Both the position numbers and the translations under genes were made by a program. The notes under the pieces were generated by a model. That model was not told the origin of the DNA. It ran no database searches and saw nothing but the letters and a program-made list of their open reading frames with translations. Positions 1 to 13,134 of a DNA stretch of 64,000 nucleotides are shown piece by piece. How positions within the stretch are numbered: position 1 is the stretch's first letter; each line of letters begins with the position of its first letter. Source of the stretch: Auanema rhodensis (taxonomy: Eukaryota; Nematoda; Chromadorea; Rhabditida; Rhabditidae); NCBI GenBank assembly GCA_964057225.1, contig OZ059899.1, positions 13,428,001-13,492,000 on the forward strand, written 5' to 3'.

Positions 1-919
1 AAAGCAAACTTTTTATCCTTGGGAATTATGGAAAACTTTTTAGCCATATTGTCAACAACTTCAACTGTATCTTTGTCGAAAAGATCTACAGAAATCGTAA
101 GTGTGTGCCTGTTTTTGATAAACACAAACCTGTATCTTTGCCATAATTGTAAGCCCAAACAACAACTGTATTAAGCTTTCTATCTTTTTTCAAAGCCTTT
201 TCGAAATGGGCCGGATATGCGAGAGATAATTCAGCAAAGAATGAAATATTTTCCAAAACCTAAAAATAATTCAAATAACAAAAGAAATCAAACAAAAACC
301 TTACCTTAGATAAACTAGTAAGCACTAATTCACTGTCGTATGGAAAAGGATCGCGAGGCTTCCAACTAATTCTCTCGAGTGTACTTCTAGCTTCTTCGAG
401 AATGTTTTTAATATTGTTTCGAATCTATTATACGGTAAGCGATAAGGTAAAATTGCAATGTGCTACTAACCTCTTCGAGGTACACCCGTAGCTTATCTTT
501 TTCAATAGCTTCAATTGATGTAACGGCTTCTTTATGCTCTCGTCTTCTCAATTTAAATTCTTCAATATCTATAAAAGAGAAGCAATAGAATACTTCAAAA
601 AATTTAAATTTGTAATCCTGTTTCAGGAATTTTTATCTCTAACTAGAATTTCCATTTTTGGATACGAAAACGTCCTGTGACGTAGTAATTGATAAGATTA
701 AAGATAAACATTTTTTTCTTTAGTTAAACATTCTATAAAATAAAGTTAAATCTAACATGTTTTACGATGATTCACAGTATCAGCGTCTTTTTGCTCCTTT
801 GGTATTGTTTCTTCAGCGCCCACATTATGTTTCTTTCTAACATCTTTTTGATTTGTATCAACTTTGCTTTCAACGAGTTGTAACACAAAAATCAGCAAAA
901 TTATACAATTTAATTTCAT
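1..919 (-). CDS. CCDC134: CCDC134-like secreted/ER coiled-coil protein (3' end outside window)
   Basis: Five exons on the minus strand join in frame: 919-766, 568-471, 424-305, 259-130 and 85-1; the last runs off the window. About 195 residues are present, against roughly 229 for the vertebrate protein. The protein opens with a signal peptide (MKLNCIILLIFVLQLVESK), then a charged helical stretch, then the family signature: VLENISFFAELSLAYP aligns with the vertebrate VVENTAFFGDVVLRFP block, and the next exon gives VVVWAYNYGKDT, where vertebrates have LLIRWGISFCNQT. Vertebrate CCDC134 is an ER/secreted protein linked to MAPK signalling and ER protein quality control. The final basic tail is missing here. 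An acceptor-like CCAG lies three bases before the ATG, suggesting trans-splicing. The family call rests on recalled similarity. Confidence 0.82.
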
Positions 920-2016
920 GATCTGGAAAAAAAAACAAAAATCTCAGAAAAACAATTATTATCATACAAAACATAAGAAAATAAGAGAATATTGCTATTG
1001 AGACAGCATTATCTAAGTAAACAGTACAATTACGTGTACCGAACACTTTATATAATTCTCTTCTTCGCCTTGTAGCAAATATTAGACCTTTAATGGAAAT
1101 CGGGTTATTTGAATTTTTTTGGAGGAATCATTCCATTTTTTAGCAAAAACAAAACGATTATAGTAGATTCGAAATTGTCGCATTAGTCAAGCACAAAATA
1201 TAAAAATATTTTAATATTTTTCATAAAATTCTGAAAAATTATTGTATTTTCACATTCGCGCGGTATGTTCCCTGGTATATCTCACGTCTGTGGGCAAAAA
1301 ATCTCTGACTCTCTGGCATGTTGTCTCTGCAAATGTTCAACTGGAGCCTCCCCCTTCCTTCGATATTTTTATGCCGCTTGAGGTCTTTTCATTTTCCTAT
1401 TCTTTACGATGTCTCCAGAATTGGCGTGTGCCATTCTATGCTGACATTTAGTTATCACTGTATCATTGTTTTTCATATCTTCTCTTTAAACTGTCGAACT
1501 TTTCCGTATTTCTTTTTGGCTGTGTGATAACTACCCCAATATTCCAAGCAAAGGGTCGAGACCTTGACGAGTCTTAGCGGTCTTAGTTGGATAGGTGCAA
1601 GTCTAGACCTTGCTGTAATGTCTCAATATCTTCCACGTATTCTAACTGATGTACTTTTCTAAGACTTATTTTCAAACCTAATCTGCGTTTATTCATATTT
1701 CAACTGATATTCTAAACTCTAGGACTTTAAACTATCTGTAAAACATCGGCTCTTTGCCGTCTAAGTTCATTAAGAAACTAAATAGGTGGAAACAAACAAT
1801 TTTGAATGCTCAGCTTATTTGCTCATAGTCGCCTAACTTATCAGTTTGTTTCCAACACATCGTATGCAATCAATTCTTTTAGCCCACTATGCCATCGATG
1901 AATTTTCACGAGACTATCGTAACTGATATTGACTTGCAATAATTCTTGTTCTTGTTTATATATTTCATGCTTTAATTTGATATTTCGCTCAGGAGAACTT
2001 TTTGGGATCAAGAAAA
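920..2016. other. Intergenic, divergent promoter region
   Basis: This region separates the starts of CCDC134 (minus) and SLC25A1 (plus). It is AT-rich with a slightly less AT-rich block near 1250-1640. The short open frames there show no splice-supported continuation or family resemblance. I see no gene, repeat or RNA. Confidence 0.5.
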
Positions 2017-3629
2017 ATGACTGAGGTCAAGCCGGTTTCACCGTGGGTGTTGTATTTTAATGATATTTATTACACTTCACTGAAACATGTGTTTGTATAC
2101 ATACTATTTCCTATTGCAGTGGAACTCTTTCTTTATGGAAAAAGTACGGACCTTCAGAAAATACCGTTCGTGGTATTGTTATTGGAGGAATCACTGGTGG
2201 AATTGAGGTGAAAACAATTCGAAAACCGGATGTTTTATTTACTATGTTTTTATTTTAGATTTGTATCACCTTTCCCACGGAATACGTAAAGACTCAGCTC
2301 CAATTGGATGAACGCTCTTCGACTCCGAAATTCAAGGTTTCTTATTAAAATGGTTTAAGCGAACATCGTTGTACTCTATTGAAACAATGATAAGAATGAA
2401 ATTCGAGTGTCAGTAAATCGCGTGGTGGTGTGATGGAGATGTTACCATATTGGATTTCATTTTTTTTGGGTTCTATAGATTGTTTCTGCAGGGACCCATC
2501 GACTGTGTAAAGCAAACCGTCAACGGTCACGGCTTCTTTGGTTTATACAGAGGACTTTCTGTATTACTGTATGGATCTATCCCCAAATCCTCCTTCAGGT
2601 TTTTTTGCTCTCGCATAAAAAAGTTTAGTATTTCTTTTCTTTGCAGATTTGGTACTTTCGAGTATCTTAAAGGTAAAGCTGCTGATGAGAGGGGAAATTT
2701 GACCCCCATGATGAGATTAGCCTGTGGTCTTGGAGCTGGTATTATCTTTTTTTAATAATTAAATTCAAAAGTATTTTTAAGGAATCGCTGAAGCTGTCTT
2801 TGCCGTTACTCCAATGGAGACTATCAAAGTTAAATTTATTCATGACCAAGGTCTTCCTCAGCCTAAATTCAAAGGTTTCGCTCATGGTGTAGGGTGCATC
2901 ATCAAGCAAGATGGACTTGGGGTAGGATGACGTCAGTTATTTTGAAGAAAAAAAATTTTTTTCTAGGGTATTTACAAAGGAGTTACCGCAACCATGGCTA
3001 AACAAGGATCTAATCAAGCCATTAGATTCTTTGTTATGGAAACTTTGAAGGTAAATCATATTTGTCAATACTGTTACCTCTAGATAATCAGCAATAGTTA
3101 CAAGATGATCTCTGTGAAGGTCATGGGAATCGTTGTTCTAATTCTTTTATTGAAACGATAAGAGATCATGAAATATTAACGTTTTTTGAGAATCATAAAT
3201 ATTTAAACCGTTTTTATTATAGGATTGGTATAGAGATGGAGATAATACTAAAACTATTTCCAAGCCTATTGTTGGTCTCATGGGAGCCGTTGCTGGAGCT
3301 GCTTCTGTCTATGGTAATAAAAAAATAACATTGAACTAAGTTATATAATATTTTCAGGTAACACCCCGATTGATGTAGTTAAAACACGTATGCAAGGACT
3401 GGAATCCAAGAAGTACAAGAGCTCCATTGATTGTGCTATGAAGATCTGGAAAAACGAAGGATTCTTCGCGTATGCTGTTACACATATTTTATCATTGTTA
3501 AAAACTTTTTTTAGTTTCTACAAAGGAACCGTCCCCCGATTATCTCGTGTCTGCCTCGATGTCGCTATCACCTTCATGATTTATGATTCTATCATGGAGT
3601 TCCTTAACAAGCATTGGAAGAAAGCATAA
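2017..3629 (+). CDS. SLC25A1: Mitochondrial tricarboxylate (citrate) carrier
   Basis: Ten exons (2017-2042, 2120-2207, 2259-2336, 2492-2598, 2647-2738, 2782-2921, 2967-3050, 3223-3313, 3358-3469, 3515-3629) total 933 nt, giving 310 residues, the normal size for the family. The protein exchanges mitochondrial citrate for malate across the inner membrane. The three mitochondrial-carrier repeats are visible. The first signature is [14 protein letters not shown], the second [13 protein letters not shown], and the third [14 protein letters not shown]. The citrate-carrier motifs [11 protein letters not shown] and [20 protein letters not shown] are also present. The first exon codes for only nine residues before an intron. 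Several introns are under 60 nt, and one uses an AAG acceptor (2779-2781). Confidence 0.95.
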
Positions 3630-4582
3630 ATTTAATGTATTATAGTATTTTATAGACGTTTTCACATATTTATTTTAGCTAGTTTTATTTTCCATAATTA
3701 ACCTAATAATTGAGAAGTTACCATTCCTGAAATTGTATATCCGAGTAGGTAGCATTCTTCGCTATATAATAACCTCACCAAGTTTTATTCTATTCTGTTC
3801 AACATTCCCATTTCCCATAGGTTGTGCTACGAAAATGTGAAAATAGGTTTCTGTGATCCATTAGGTTTAGAAGAGTTTTCATATAACTGCCTTATATTAT
3901 TAATAAATATATTTTTAACAATAATTTAAAAAATGATTTTAATATTTTTAGAGAAAGCTAGCTAATTGAAGCGTATGACGAAAAAACAAAAAGCTTGATT
4001 GAAAAAGGGAGAAAGCCACTTTTAATCTTTTAGCTGTTTGGTCTCTTTCTTGTTCCCTACAGTTCTCTATTTCTCTGCACTATGTCTAATGACTATTCCA
4101 AGTTTATGTATAGATTCTTTTTCTTCCATATTCGAAAAGGATATACTATTATTTTTGTTTATATTTTATTTATCTCAATTTTTTGGAAATATAGATAAAA
4201 AAGTTTCAAAATATAATCACTATTTGTGTAAAGGTTTATAATCTATAAGTATTGATTTTGTGCAACACCGTGCTATATTTTTGACTATCTTATTTTCAAA
4301 TTATTATTATATTTTTTATTACTATCTGTAATTTTGAAAAGTTTCTTTGATAAAGATAGTAAAATGCTGCCACGCTTCGGCTTCGATTAATGATCAGAAC
4401 TGTTTTATAAACAAAACTATGGCTCAGACACTATCCGATGACAATTGTCCATTACACTAGCATACTAATGCTGTTATTTTCGCATGTCGTTATTTTATTC
4501 CCTTGGAAATGTGTTTTAAAATGTTGTATTCCACTTTATGTTGTTATAATATTTACAAGTACATAATGATTTATATTTTTAG
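3630..4582. other. Intergenic, 3' UTR of SLC25A1 and upstream region of the next gene
   Basis: AT-rich sequence with no coherent coding frame. It ends in an acceptor-like TTTTTAG directly before the next ATG. No RNA gene or repeat is seen. Confidence 0.5.
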
Positions 4583-6543
4583 ATGGCGAATCCAGTGCGT
4601 GAAGGATATCGGGAATTCGAAAATGAAGATGATGGAACAGTACCCGCTGCCCAAGTAAAATTTTTGCATTGTTGTTATTTATTATTTTTGTTTTTAAAGA
4701 GTGTTCCAAGACCACGCGAGGATACATCACTGTTTCAAGATAGAATGCCTACAAGTAACACACTAACACCTGAACAAGCTTTTGTACATATGGTTAAAGT
4801 AAGTTCATTTTTTAATTTAAACTAATAAATTTGGGATATCCTTGTAATTATTTTATAGGCTATGCTCGGTACTGGGTTGCTGTCTCTTCCGTTGGCTTTC
4901 AAACATTCAGGTCTTTTTGTGGGTCTTTTACTTTTTTTTCTTTTTTTGTAATAACATGTTCAGCTAGGCTTGATTTTAACTATTATTATTTGTATCGTAT
5001 GCTTATACTGTATGAGACAAGTAGTATTTGCTGCTCACTTTGTTTGTAATAGGTAGCTATCTTAATTGAAAACTATATATTATATGTTTTGAAAATTAGA
5101 AATGGACGTGATCTTATTGATTACGCAAATATTATGAGAGGAGCTGTTGAAATGGGACCTCCTTGGATCAAAAGATATGGATATTTTTTCAAGTTAGTAA
5201 TCTTTATTTCTAATTGAAACAAGTAAGTTATTTTTCAGGCAGTTAGTTAATATTAATATGTTCATCTCCCAATTCGGGTTTTGTTGTGTATACTTCGTAT
5301 TTATGGCAGATAACCTGGAAGATGTATGAATTGACATTTGCTTTTTTCTTTATATTGTAATGTATATTACTTACAGTTTTTTAATAACAATACTGGTATT
5401 CATATGTCTAAAGCTGCTTGGATGCTGGTTTTATTGATCCCGATGATGCTGCTATGTTCCATTAGGAAGTAATTATAATACCCTTTTCAAAAAAGCAAAT
5501 TTTCTTTGTAGACTTTCCGTTCTAGCACCTTTAGCTATGGGAGCTAATGTTGTTTATATATGCGCTGTTGGATTAGTTTTATTCTTTTTCTTATCAAGTA
5601 AGCAACCAATGTTTATAATCACTTTAAAATCTTTTCAGATTTGCAACCAATTAATACTTTGCCATGGTTCGGGAAGTTGACAGACCTTCCTCTCTTCTTT
5701 GGAACTGTTATGTTTGCTTTTGAAGGAGTTGCTGTGGTATCAGTTCTTGTTTTTGTTTCTTTCTCATTTTGGCTATTAAGATTATGCCGATCGAAAACAG
5801 AATGCAATCACCTCACTCATTTATCTCTTGGAATGGTGTTCTCAATTCTAGTTGTCTTGTTGTTCTCGCTATTTTCCTTGTGACCGGATTCTATGGGTAA
5901 TTATAAGAGTTCTTCAAATATATATAATTATTTCTAGATACCTTTCTTTGGGTGATGCTGTTAAAGATACAGCAACTTTGAATCTTCCAATGACTCCGTA
6001 AGTCAAAAGAATGGTTCTTGCAAATTTCTTACCTATATTTTTAGATTTTATCAAACTATAAAATTAATGTTTGTTGCATGTATAATGATTTCATATCCAC
6101 TTCAATTTTACGTTCCTATGGAACGTGTGGAGAAATGGATCACTAGAAAAATCCCAGTTCACCGTCAAACTTCTTATATATACGGAACTCGATTGGGAGG
6201 TGTTCTTCTAACATGTTTGTGATATATTATAAAATTATTGTATTATTCAATTATTCAATTCTAGGCGCAATTGCTGAGCTTATTCCTCATTTAGCTCTTT
6301 TCATTTCACTCATTGGAGCCTTTTCAGGAGCATCAATGGCTTTGGTCTTTCCACCTTGTATAGAGCTATTAGTATGAATGATCTGACTTTTTTTTATGAT
6401 TAATTTTTTTTCAGACGTTATATGCTAAGGGAGAACTCACTCCACTGGCCTGGGGCAAAAACTCTTTTCTTTTGAGTTTTGCCCTACTTGGATTCACCAC
6501 TGGCACTTATGCCGCGTTATCCGAAATATTCAAAACTTTCTAA
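4583..6543 (+). CDS. Proton-coupled amino-acid transporter (SLC36/PAT-like)
   Basis: A multi-exon gene coding for a multi-pass amino-acid/auxin-permease-family protein. After a hydrophilic N-terminus (MANPVREGYREFENEDDG), the first membrane segment reads AMLGTGLLSLPLAFKHSGLF, the SLC36 signature. Later exons give FFGTVMFAFEGVAV, then IMPIENRMQSP, matching the family's FEGIGVVLPLENKM block. FYGYLSLGD, PLQFYVPMERVEKWI and IGAFSGASMALVFPP follow, all in family order. Members export small neutral amino acids with protons from lysosomes or across the plasma membrane. The chosen ATG directly follows a TTTTTAG acceptor-like site. Introns are mostly about 50 nt. Substrate cannot be read from the sequence; the SLC36 family is well supported, the exact paralogue is not. 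Confidence 0.9.
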
Positions 6544-7127
6544 ACTGAATACAATATACATGCGTTAATATACTCGAGTGTCTGTATGTGTGTGTGGGGG
6601 ATTAAGTGGTGCAGTGATCTTAATATTATCATCTCAATGAGATTCTTAGTAGTTTGATAAATTTGTAACTAAAAGCTTGCTGGTCTTGCATTTATGGATG
6701 GTCCATAAATTTGTCAGCATATATATGTGTATTTTGAAACATCCCGATATATTACTATTTTTCGTTAAAAAATAACGAAAAAAAAATGCCGCTTTGTATT
6801 GTATTTCGTGATGTTTGAACTGGTAGTAAATTATATCGTAGATATAAGGGTAAAGCGGATTTCTCAAATATGTCGCTTCAAATCTAACTGTGATTGTTCA
6901 GCAATATTGTTTGTATCATATTGAGAAATTTAAATCATATTGCATTTTACCATTTTACCTAGGAATAAAAAAAATAAAGTTTTATTGATCTAAAGCTCAA
7001 TTCGTAATGCAATAACATACAGAAGAAAATATTAGCAATCTAATGACTTAAGTACAATATTCTAATTTTTCACGCGTTTCCTCGTGTGCTCACGTTCGAA
7101 ATTTCATTTTGTTTTAACAAAAAGAGA
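6544..7127. other. 3' UTR/intergenic after the SLC36-like gene
   Basis: Contains a 10-bp perfect inverted repeat with a 5-nt A loop at 6758-6782 (TTTTTCGTTA / TAACGAAAAA) and a poly(A) signal-like AATAAA at 6964. No coding frame is convincing. Confidence 0.5.
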
Positions 7128-9940
7128 ATGTGGTTGTTCACAACCGCTCTATGTTTAATACTACTGACTGATTTTACCTTGACTGTAAGTTTTTCGACCA
7201 TTGTTTTTCATTGTCTCCTTTATTAAGCAAAAAGGTAGTAAGCGTAACACATCTCGTTATCCGCTTTGCTCTCCGGAAGTAATTGATAGTGAAAACATTG
7301 TGGTGAATTACGTTTTCTTGCTAGATCATGCACACACTGATGATAAAGTAAATTTGAATATATATAATAACAATATATATATATGTGTCTTTTAGATTGA
7401 TAAACTCAAATATCTCATGAAAGCCATGAGCTGTGAAATTGGCAGTACTAATTCATATAAGTTACGCTTGTTACATGCTAGTCATGAACAGGTAAACAAA
7501 AAATTAAAAATTTTTACAACTTAAAATGCATATACAGTCGAAGCCTACTAAAGTCGTGAACAGTTCAGATTTCCCCAGACTGTTGGATGATAATGAAATT
7601 AAAGGTGTAAGAATTGGATTCATATACTTACAGCTTTGTATTTACAGATAAGAAGAATAAGAAAACAAGTCTTTGTGATCGGCTTAATATTTCTTTACCT
7701 CAAATACGTACACATCCTAATCAGTATTACAGATTTATTGTGCCTTATGATTTTTCGAAAGAAAGTAAGTTTTCTAAGGAGCATAACGATTTTAAGTTCA
7801 TTTTGCTTCCAGCTTGTTCCGTGATAGATACATTCCGAACAATTTTTGGGAATTTTAAGCACAGAAAACAAATCTACTTGGACATCATTGGATTTAATAA
7901 AGGATCTTCTTCGAATAATGCTATCGTGGTCAGCACTCAGTGGAATTCTATCGATGTCAAAGGTTGGTAGTTGGAACATTCTATGTTTCTATCCCTTTAT
8001 CTTATAACGATGTATTATAAAGTGTCAGCAAATTACAGTTCCTAAACTCACTGTTTCATCAGAATTCCGTGATATTTCCGGTGACGATCATATAACAGCT
8101 CAAATAACTAATTGGTTAGATTATGAAAATTAAAGCATATAACAGATAATTAGATTTTTTAGGGCTCATCGAACAATCGACACAGAGGATCAAAATGTTG
8201 TTTTCGAAAATTGGACTCTGCCTACAAAATCTAGTATATCAGAAACAACGTCCATTCCGATATCAGAGGAAAGTGAAGTGTTGAATAACACACAAATAAC
8301 CACTGTGTCGGACTATGACAAAGCATTGAATGATACTGATTCTTCAACATTAGTTCCAACTGATAAATACAATTCTAATTCTCTGGTCAAAGAACTACAT
8401 GCGAATGGCAATGATTTGATGAAGATGTTTTACAATAAAACGTACGGTATTAATATAATAATACAAGATATTTCTTGTTTGCAGAGTATATGAAATAAAA
8501 ATGGATGATAAAGAATCTGCGCTTTTTAAGCTGTGAGTTTTCATGTGCTACTCGGTATACTGTAAGTAGTCGATAATTGTATTCAGAATGGTCAAAAATA
8601 ATACCAAATTCGAATTTATCAAAAATGAATCATTTATGGTTTTCGAACAGGATTTTCGTGTGGAGAATATCGACACTACCAATGAAGATGGCCCGGATGG
8701 ATTCATGTAAGTAGGCGTGAATGTTGGAATGAACAAAGCTATATTTAAGACGATACAAATTGAATAACCAAGATGGTATCAAATTTTTCATTGATATGTA
8801 AGCTTTCACTAACGATTTGCAGAAGTTTTAAATATTTCATGCTGTTTTAGACCAACCATTGTACATAAAAACCATCGCGATATGCTAGATGACTCAGTGT
8901 CTTCCACCAGTACCATTCTCGAAACATATTTAGCAAACTTAACTGATACTGTTTCAACTTCGACATTACAAATGGATAACATTACTACTACTCCTGCCGA
9001 GGAAAATACAGATGCTGAAGAAGCTGCTTCAGTGGCAAATGGAATTTTTAGCATCTCAATGCTTAGCTATGTATATTTTCATAGAAATGTTACAACAACT
9101 AGTCAAGGTTAAGCTGATTTGAATTTATAAATAAAAATCAATATTTTAAGGAATTTCTGAGAAAACTTCGTGAGTTTGTCATTAATGTTATTGAATATAT
9201 TTATCTTTGGAAAGCAGAAATGAACAGGAACAAGTATCCAGTAGCTCGATGAAAACTCCTATTATTATTCTAGCTATTTTTTTCATATTACTCACTTGCT
9301 GCTTATGCTATATCCGTCGCAAAAATAAGCGAGAAGTAGGATTTAGTATGTAAGTTACAAATGAAAGTAGCATTGTTACAGTATCACATCTCCGATCCGG
9401 CAAGTACGCCACTAATTAAGGTTTCTTCCAAAGAAGCTACTACACCTACGGTCTGTCTTTTACATTTCAGTACGGATTATTTTTATAATACATATTTTAG
9501 ACTGTACCAGGAACTGCATTAGAATTAGAATCTATTGAAGTGAAAAAAACAAGCGAAATTCCTTCAGTCAGTGGACATTTTCTTAATTAATTTTTTATCT
9601 ATTCTTTTAACAGCAGAACAAGCGGGGTAGCTCGCTTGGTATGGCTCCTACACAAAGAGGTTCCCTTTCCTCAACTCTGAAAGATTCTGATCCGGATCCA
9701 TATAGCCCTCCTATAAATTACGTTGCTGATCGTAGGTTTATCTATTCTGCTCAATTTGAATTACAGACTTGCTATTTTCAGTGCAGTATGATGACATACA
9801 GGTAACTCCACCCTTTTCGCCGGATATTTTAGCATCCAAGGTATATCGCCATTATTACGTTATCAAGACAATTTATTAATTTTCAGAGAAACGAAGTAAA
9901 GCCAGCTCAAGAATTGAAATCTCTCAGAATTGCCAGTTAA
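7128..9940 (+). CDS. Unrecognised type I membrane protein with Ser/Thr-rich ectodomain
   Basis: A splice-consistent gene of more than ten exons; early exons are 7128-7184, 7228-7347, 7396-7491, 7538-7604, 7648-7962, 8039-8114 and 8163-8442. It starts with a signal peptide (MWLFTTALCLILLTDFTLT). A mostly Cys-poor ectodomain follows, with many N-glycosylation sequons and a Ser/Thr-rich stretch around 8900-9060. One hydrophobic helix (PIIILAIFFILLTCCLCYI) follows, then a basic stop-transfer run (RRKNKREVG). The cytoplasmic tail is about 100 residues, rich in Ser/Pro/Thr (for example DPDPYSPPINYVAD) and ends QELKSLRIAS. The layout resembles dystroglycan or sarcoglycan-type receptors, but I recognise no diagnostic motif and no dystrophin-binding PPxY end. 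Exon joins after 8442 are approximate. No function is claimed. Confidence 0.75.
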
Positions 9941-10357
9941 TGAATGATTAGTTCAGGCTAATTAGTTCTTTGAAAACAACCAAGCTGTAGCCACATTAAT
10001 AAATAGTGAAGAGTGCTTAAAGCACAAAATGTATACTAGTTATTTTTTTAAATGAAATATTTCAATACAACTTTTGCTTGGGGAATCACAATAATTAGCC
10101 AACACGTTGAAAGCCAATGAATTCATAGTTTTTTTGTCGTCAATACATCAAATATTGTTTTCCCCCTTATTATACATATGTGGATAATAGTGTTTTGTTG
10201 AAACTCCTGAGAAGAATGTCTTTCGTTTTTTAATAATTTAATTAATTATATAAAACAAACAAAATTACGCAGAGTAAATCTATGAATATCTGGTACGAAA
10301 CTATGTAAAATAATGACTGGAATATTATTATCACAACCGCAAAGAAACTCGTTTTTC
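9941..10357. other. Convergent intergenic region
   Basis: Separates the 3' end of the membrane-protein gene (plus) from the PGM2 stop (minus). AT-rich 3' UTR-like sequence with no gene seen. Confidence 0.5.
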
Positions 10358-13134
10358 TACTTTCTTGGAATAAGGCCAAATTGCTCAGGACGAAGAAGAG
10401 TAGCAACAACATCTTTTTCGAGCTGTTCTAATTCTTGTAAAACAGCACCCAAATCACTGAATCAAATGAGTTACTGCAAAACTAAACAAGTTCAACGAAC
10501 CTTTGCTTCTTTCCTGGTGAAGTGATAAGTTCAATGTAGTACTTGATCTTAGGTTCAGTTCCTGAAGCACGGAGAGTAGCAATACTTCCATTAGCTAATG
10601 TAAACGTAATCATTTCAGAAGAAGTAGAGATGGGCAATAACTGAAATTGACAAAAATTATTCTGTAAATAATGTGTAAATTGTATTACTGGCTTATTTTC
10701 AGGTTGAGAGTTATCATAGCCAATAGTTAAATCACGAACGTATTTAACAGCTTCGGAACCAATCTTCTCGGGGAACTGTAAAATTATTACATAGTATAAC
10801 AAAATAAAAAGGTTTTACTTTGAGATCTTTACGGAGAGAAGCGAACAGTTGGGTACGAGCATCAGCATGAGGAATAAACCAGTATGTTGAACGAACGAGA
10901 TGGAATCCATAGTTCTCATAAAGCTCATAAAGTTTATCTGTTAAAGAGCGACCTTCATTATGAAGAACAGCTGCAAGCTCAGCAAAAACGGCAGCCGAGC
11001 TAACACCATCCTGAAATTATAGATCATTGCCATGATTCTAAAAATTTCAGTGGCAAACCTTGTCCATAGTATGTCCAGGCATAAATCCAATGCTCTCTTC
11101 CCAGGCAAGGATAACTTTGTTTCCTTGCTGACGAAGCTCTTCGGCTTTATTGCCCATCCATTTGAATCCGGTCAGAGTAACATCATTTTTGAATCCTAAA
11201 CTGATCTTTGCAAGAGCAAATTCGAGTGACCAGAAAAAAAAAGAAAAAAACCTTCAGTATCAGCAATAGTCTTAACAATTTGTGAGGAAACTGCGCTGTT
11301 AAGGATGTAAACTTTGGAGGCATCTTCATTAGGGTTTTGCTTTCTCCAGTTATGCCAGATCCACCAGGTAATTAAAGCTCCCATTTCATTTCCAGTGAAT
11401 ACTCTCCATTCACCACTGAAAATTTGCATATACATACACATATATGCTCATATTCTTTAAAACTTACTTGCCCTGTTTTTCAGCCAGCTGAATACGGTCG
11501 GCATCTGGATCGTTAGCAAGAACAATGGTTGAGCCATGCTTATCAGCAGTTTCAAGGCAAAGAGTCAAAACCTTTCTACCTTCTTCAGGGTTGGGGAAAG
11601 GAATAGTTGGGAAATCTGGGTTAGGCTCCTGTTGTTCTTGAACAGAAATAAAACTGCTTTCAGGGAATCCAAATTCTTTGAACATTCTCTTGGTATAGAG
11701 GTAGCCGATGCCATGGAAAGCAGAATAGGTGAACTTCAATGGAGTTTTCTCATTGATGGTTCTTGAAAAATATAGAAATTAAAAAAGGAAGTTATTACAT
11801 CCATGTGTTACCTGTTGAATACCAAAGATTGCTCAACAGCAAAATAAGGATCAATTGAAACATCAGCAGACTTGAGAAGCGGACTAGCGTCTAATCCGGA
11901 AAGATCCCAGTACTCTGGTCTTGGCTCTGGCTCAGCTTCAGCATACTTGACAATCTCTACATCATGAGGACCAATAATCTAAAAACATAAATAAGATCCT
12001 TCCTAGAAAATATATATGTGAAATGCTAAAAATGTTTACTTGAGCTCCATTGTTCCAATAAGCTTTGTATCCGTTGTCCTCTTTAGGATTGTGAGAAGCA
12101 GTAATGATGAGACCAGCATCACATTTCAAATGAATAGTAGCCCAGGACTGGAATGAGAAAAGATGCTATAAATTGAAAGAATAAATAGACAAATTAACCA
12201 CAACAGGAGTTGGTGAGACTTCACTAAATAAGTAAACAGGAATTCCATTTCTGATGAACACATTGGCAGCCAGCTGCGCAAATCTGTAAAATAGATTTGA
12301 CGCATTGTGAACTATAGAAAAAGTCTGTACCGTTTACTGTTGTGGCGACCATCAAATCCAATAGCAATTCCATTTGATTTTCCAGTAAAGACAGCCTTAA
12401 AATTCCAAATAAAAGATTGAATGACAAAGACAACATGCAACCAATCTGTAAGTAAAGACCGAGAAAAATGAAATTCAAGACGTAACATAGAAATCGTGAG
12501 AATTTGTTTCCTATTGGAAATTTAGTCGAAAGAGATGTGACAGAATAAGGAAAATAATTAAGTTAATTTTCAGTAACGTAAAAAACACAGAATGCAATCA
12601 CTGCTTCGCGTTTGAAAATGAAAATTTAATATTCTGATTTTGCTTTCGGAGACTGCCAAATGCTGTTCCCTTATGTAGATGATAACAAAAAAAGGAGAAC
12701 ATTAGAAAAAATAGTAAGATTTGTATTCTACGAGAGAAATTAGTAGGAAGAAGAGAAATAGTAATAGTTCTTTGAAAGTAAACGGATTCTTACATTCATA
12801 TGCATAGCGAATCCATGGGTAATTTGGATGATTGTGAGATCATTAAGACGAGCAAAACCAGCTTGCATGGGAGCACGGATACCTACAATAATAGTTCATC
12901 AGTTTGACTGAACATGTGTTAACCAAACCAGCAGTTCCAAATGTGAGTTTTCCATTCATGCGAGCCTTCAAAGCATCAACATCTTTGGAATCAACAAGCG
13001 CTCTGATCTCAGCACGAGTCTTTTCGTTCTAAAAAAATCAATGAGGTGTTTCAATAATGTAATTAATGTAATACCTGATCCCAAGAAAACCACTTATGGA
13101 CTTTCTGGTCAAGCTCTGGGCATCCAAGGGTCAT
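10358..13134 (-). CDS. PGM2: Phosphoglucomutase-2/phosphopentomutase family enzyme
   Basis: A multi-exon alpha-D-phosphohexomutase read leftward from MTLGCPELDQKVHKWFSWDQ to the end PEQFGLIPRK. All four active-site loops are visible. The phosphoserine loop is ITASHNPKEDNGYKAYW, the metal loop NDPDADR, the sugar-specificity region WEESIGF followed by DKDGVSSAAVF, and the phosphate-binding loop RASGTEPKIKYY. The N-terminal block (MNGKLTFGTAG, then GIRAPMQAGFARLNDLTIIQ) fits PGM2/PGM2L1 rather than PGM1. Family members interconvert ribose-1-P/ribose-5-P or glucose-1-P/glucose-6-P in the cytosol. All key residues are intact. The start is preceded by TTTCAG seven bases upstream. The intron at about 12.45-12.79 kb is the longest; most others are about 50 nt. 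Choice between mutase and glucose-1,6-bisphosphate synthase activity is inference. Confidence 0.93.

Noticed and set aside
1242-1527. Two overlapping 69-residue frames in the CCDC134-SLC25A1 gap
   Set aside because: No splice-supported extension or recognisable motif; probably chance.
6758-6782. 10-bp inverted repeat as a terminator
   Set aside because: It is an A/T-heavy stem in a eukaryotic 3' UTR; bacterial-type terminators do not apply, so it is only noted as a repeat.
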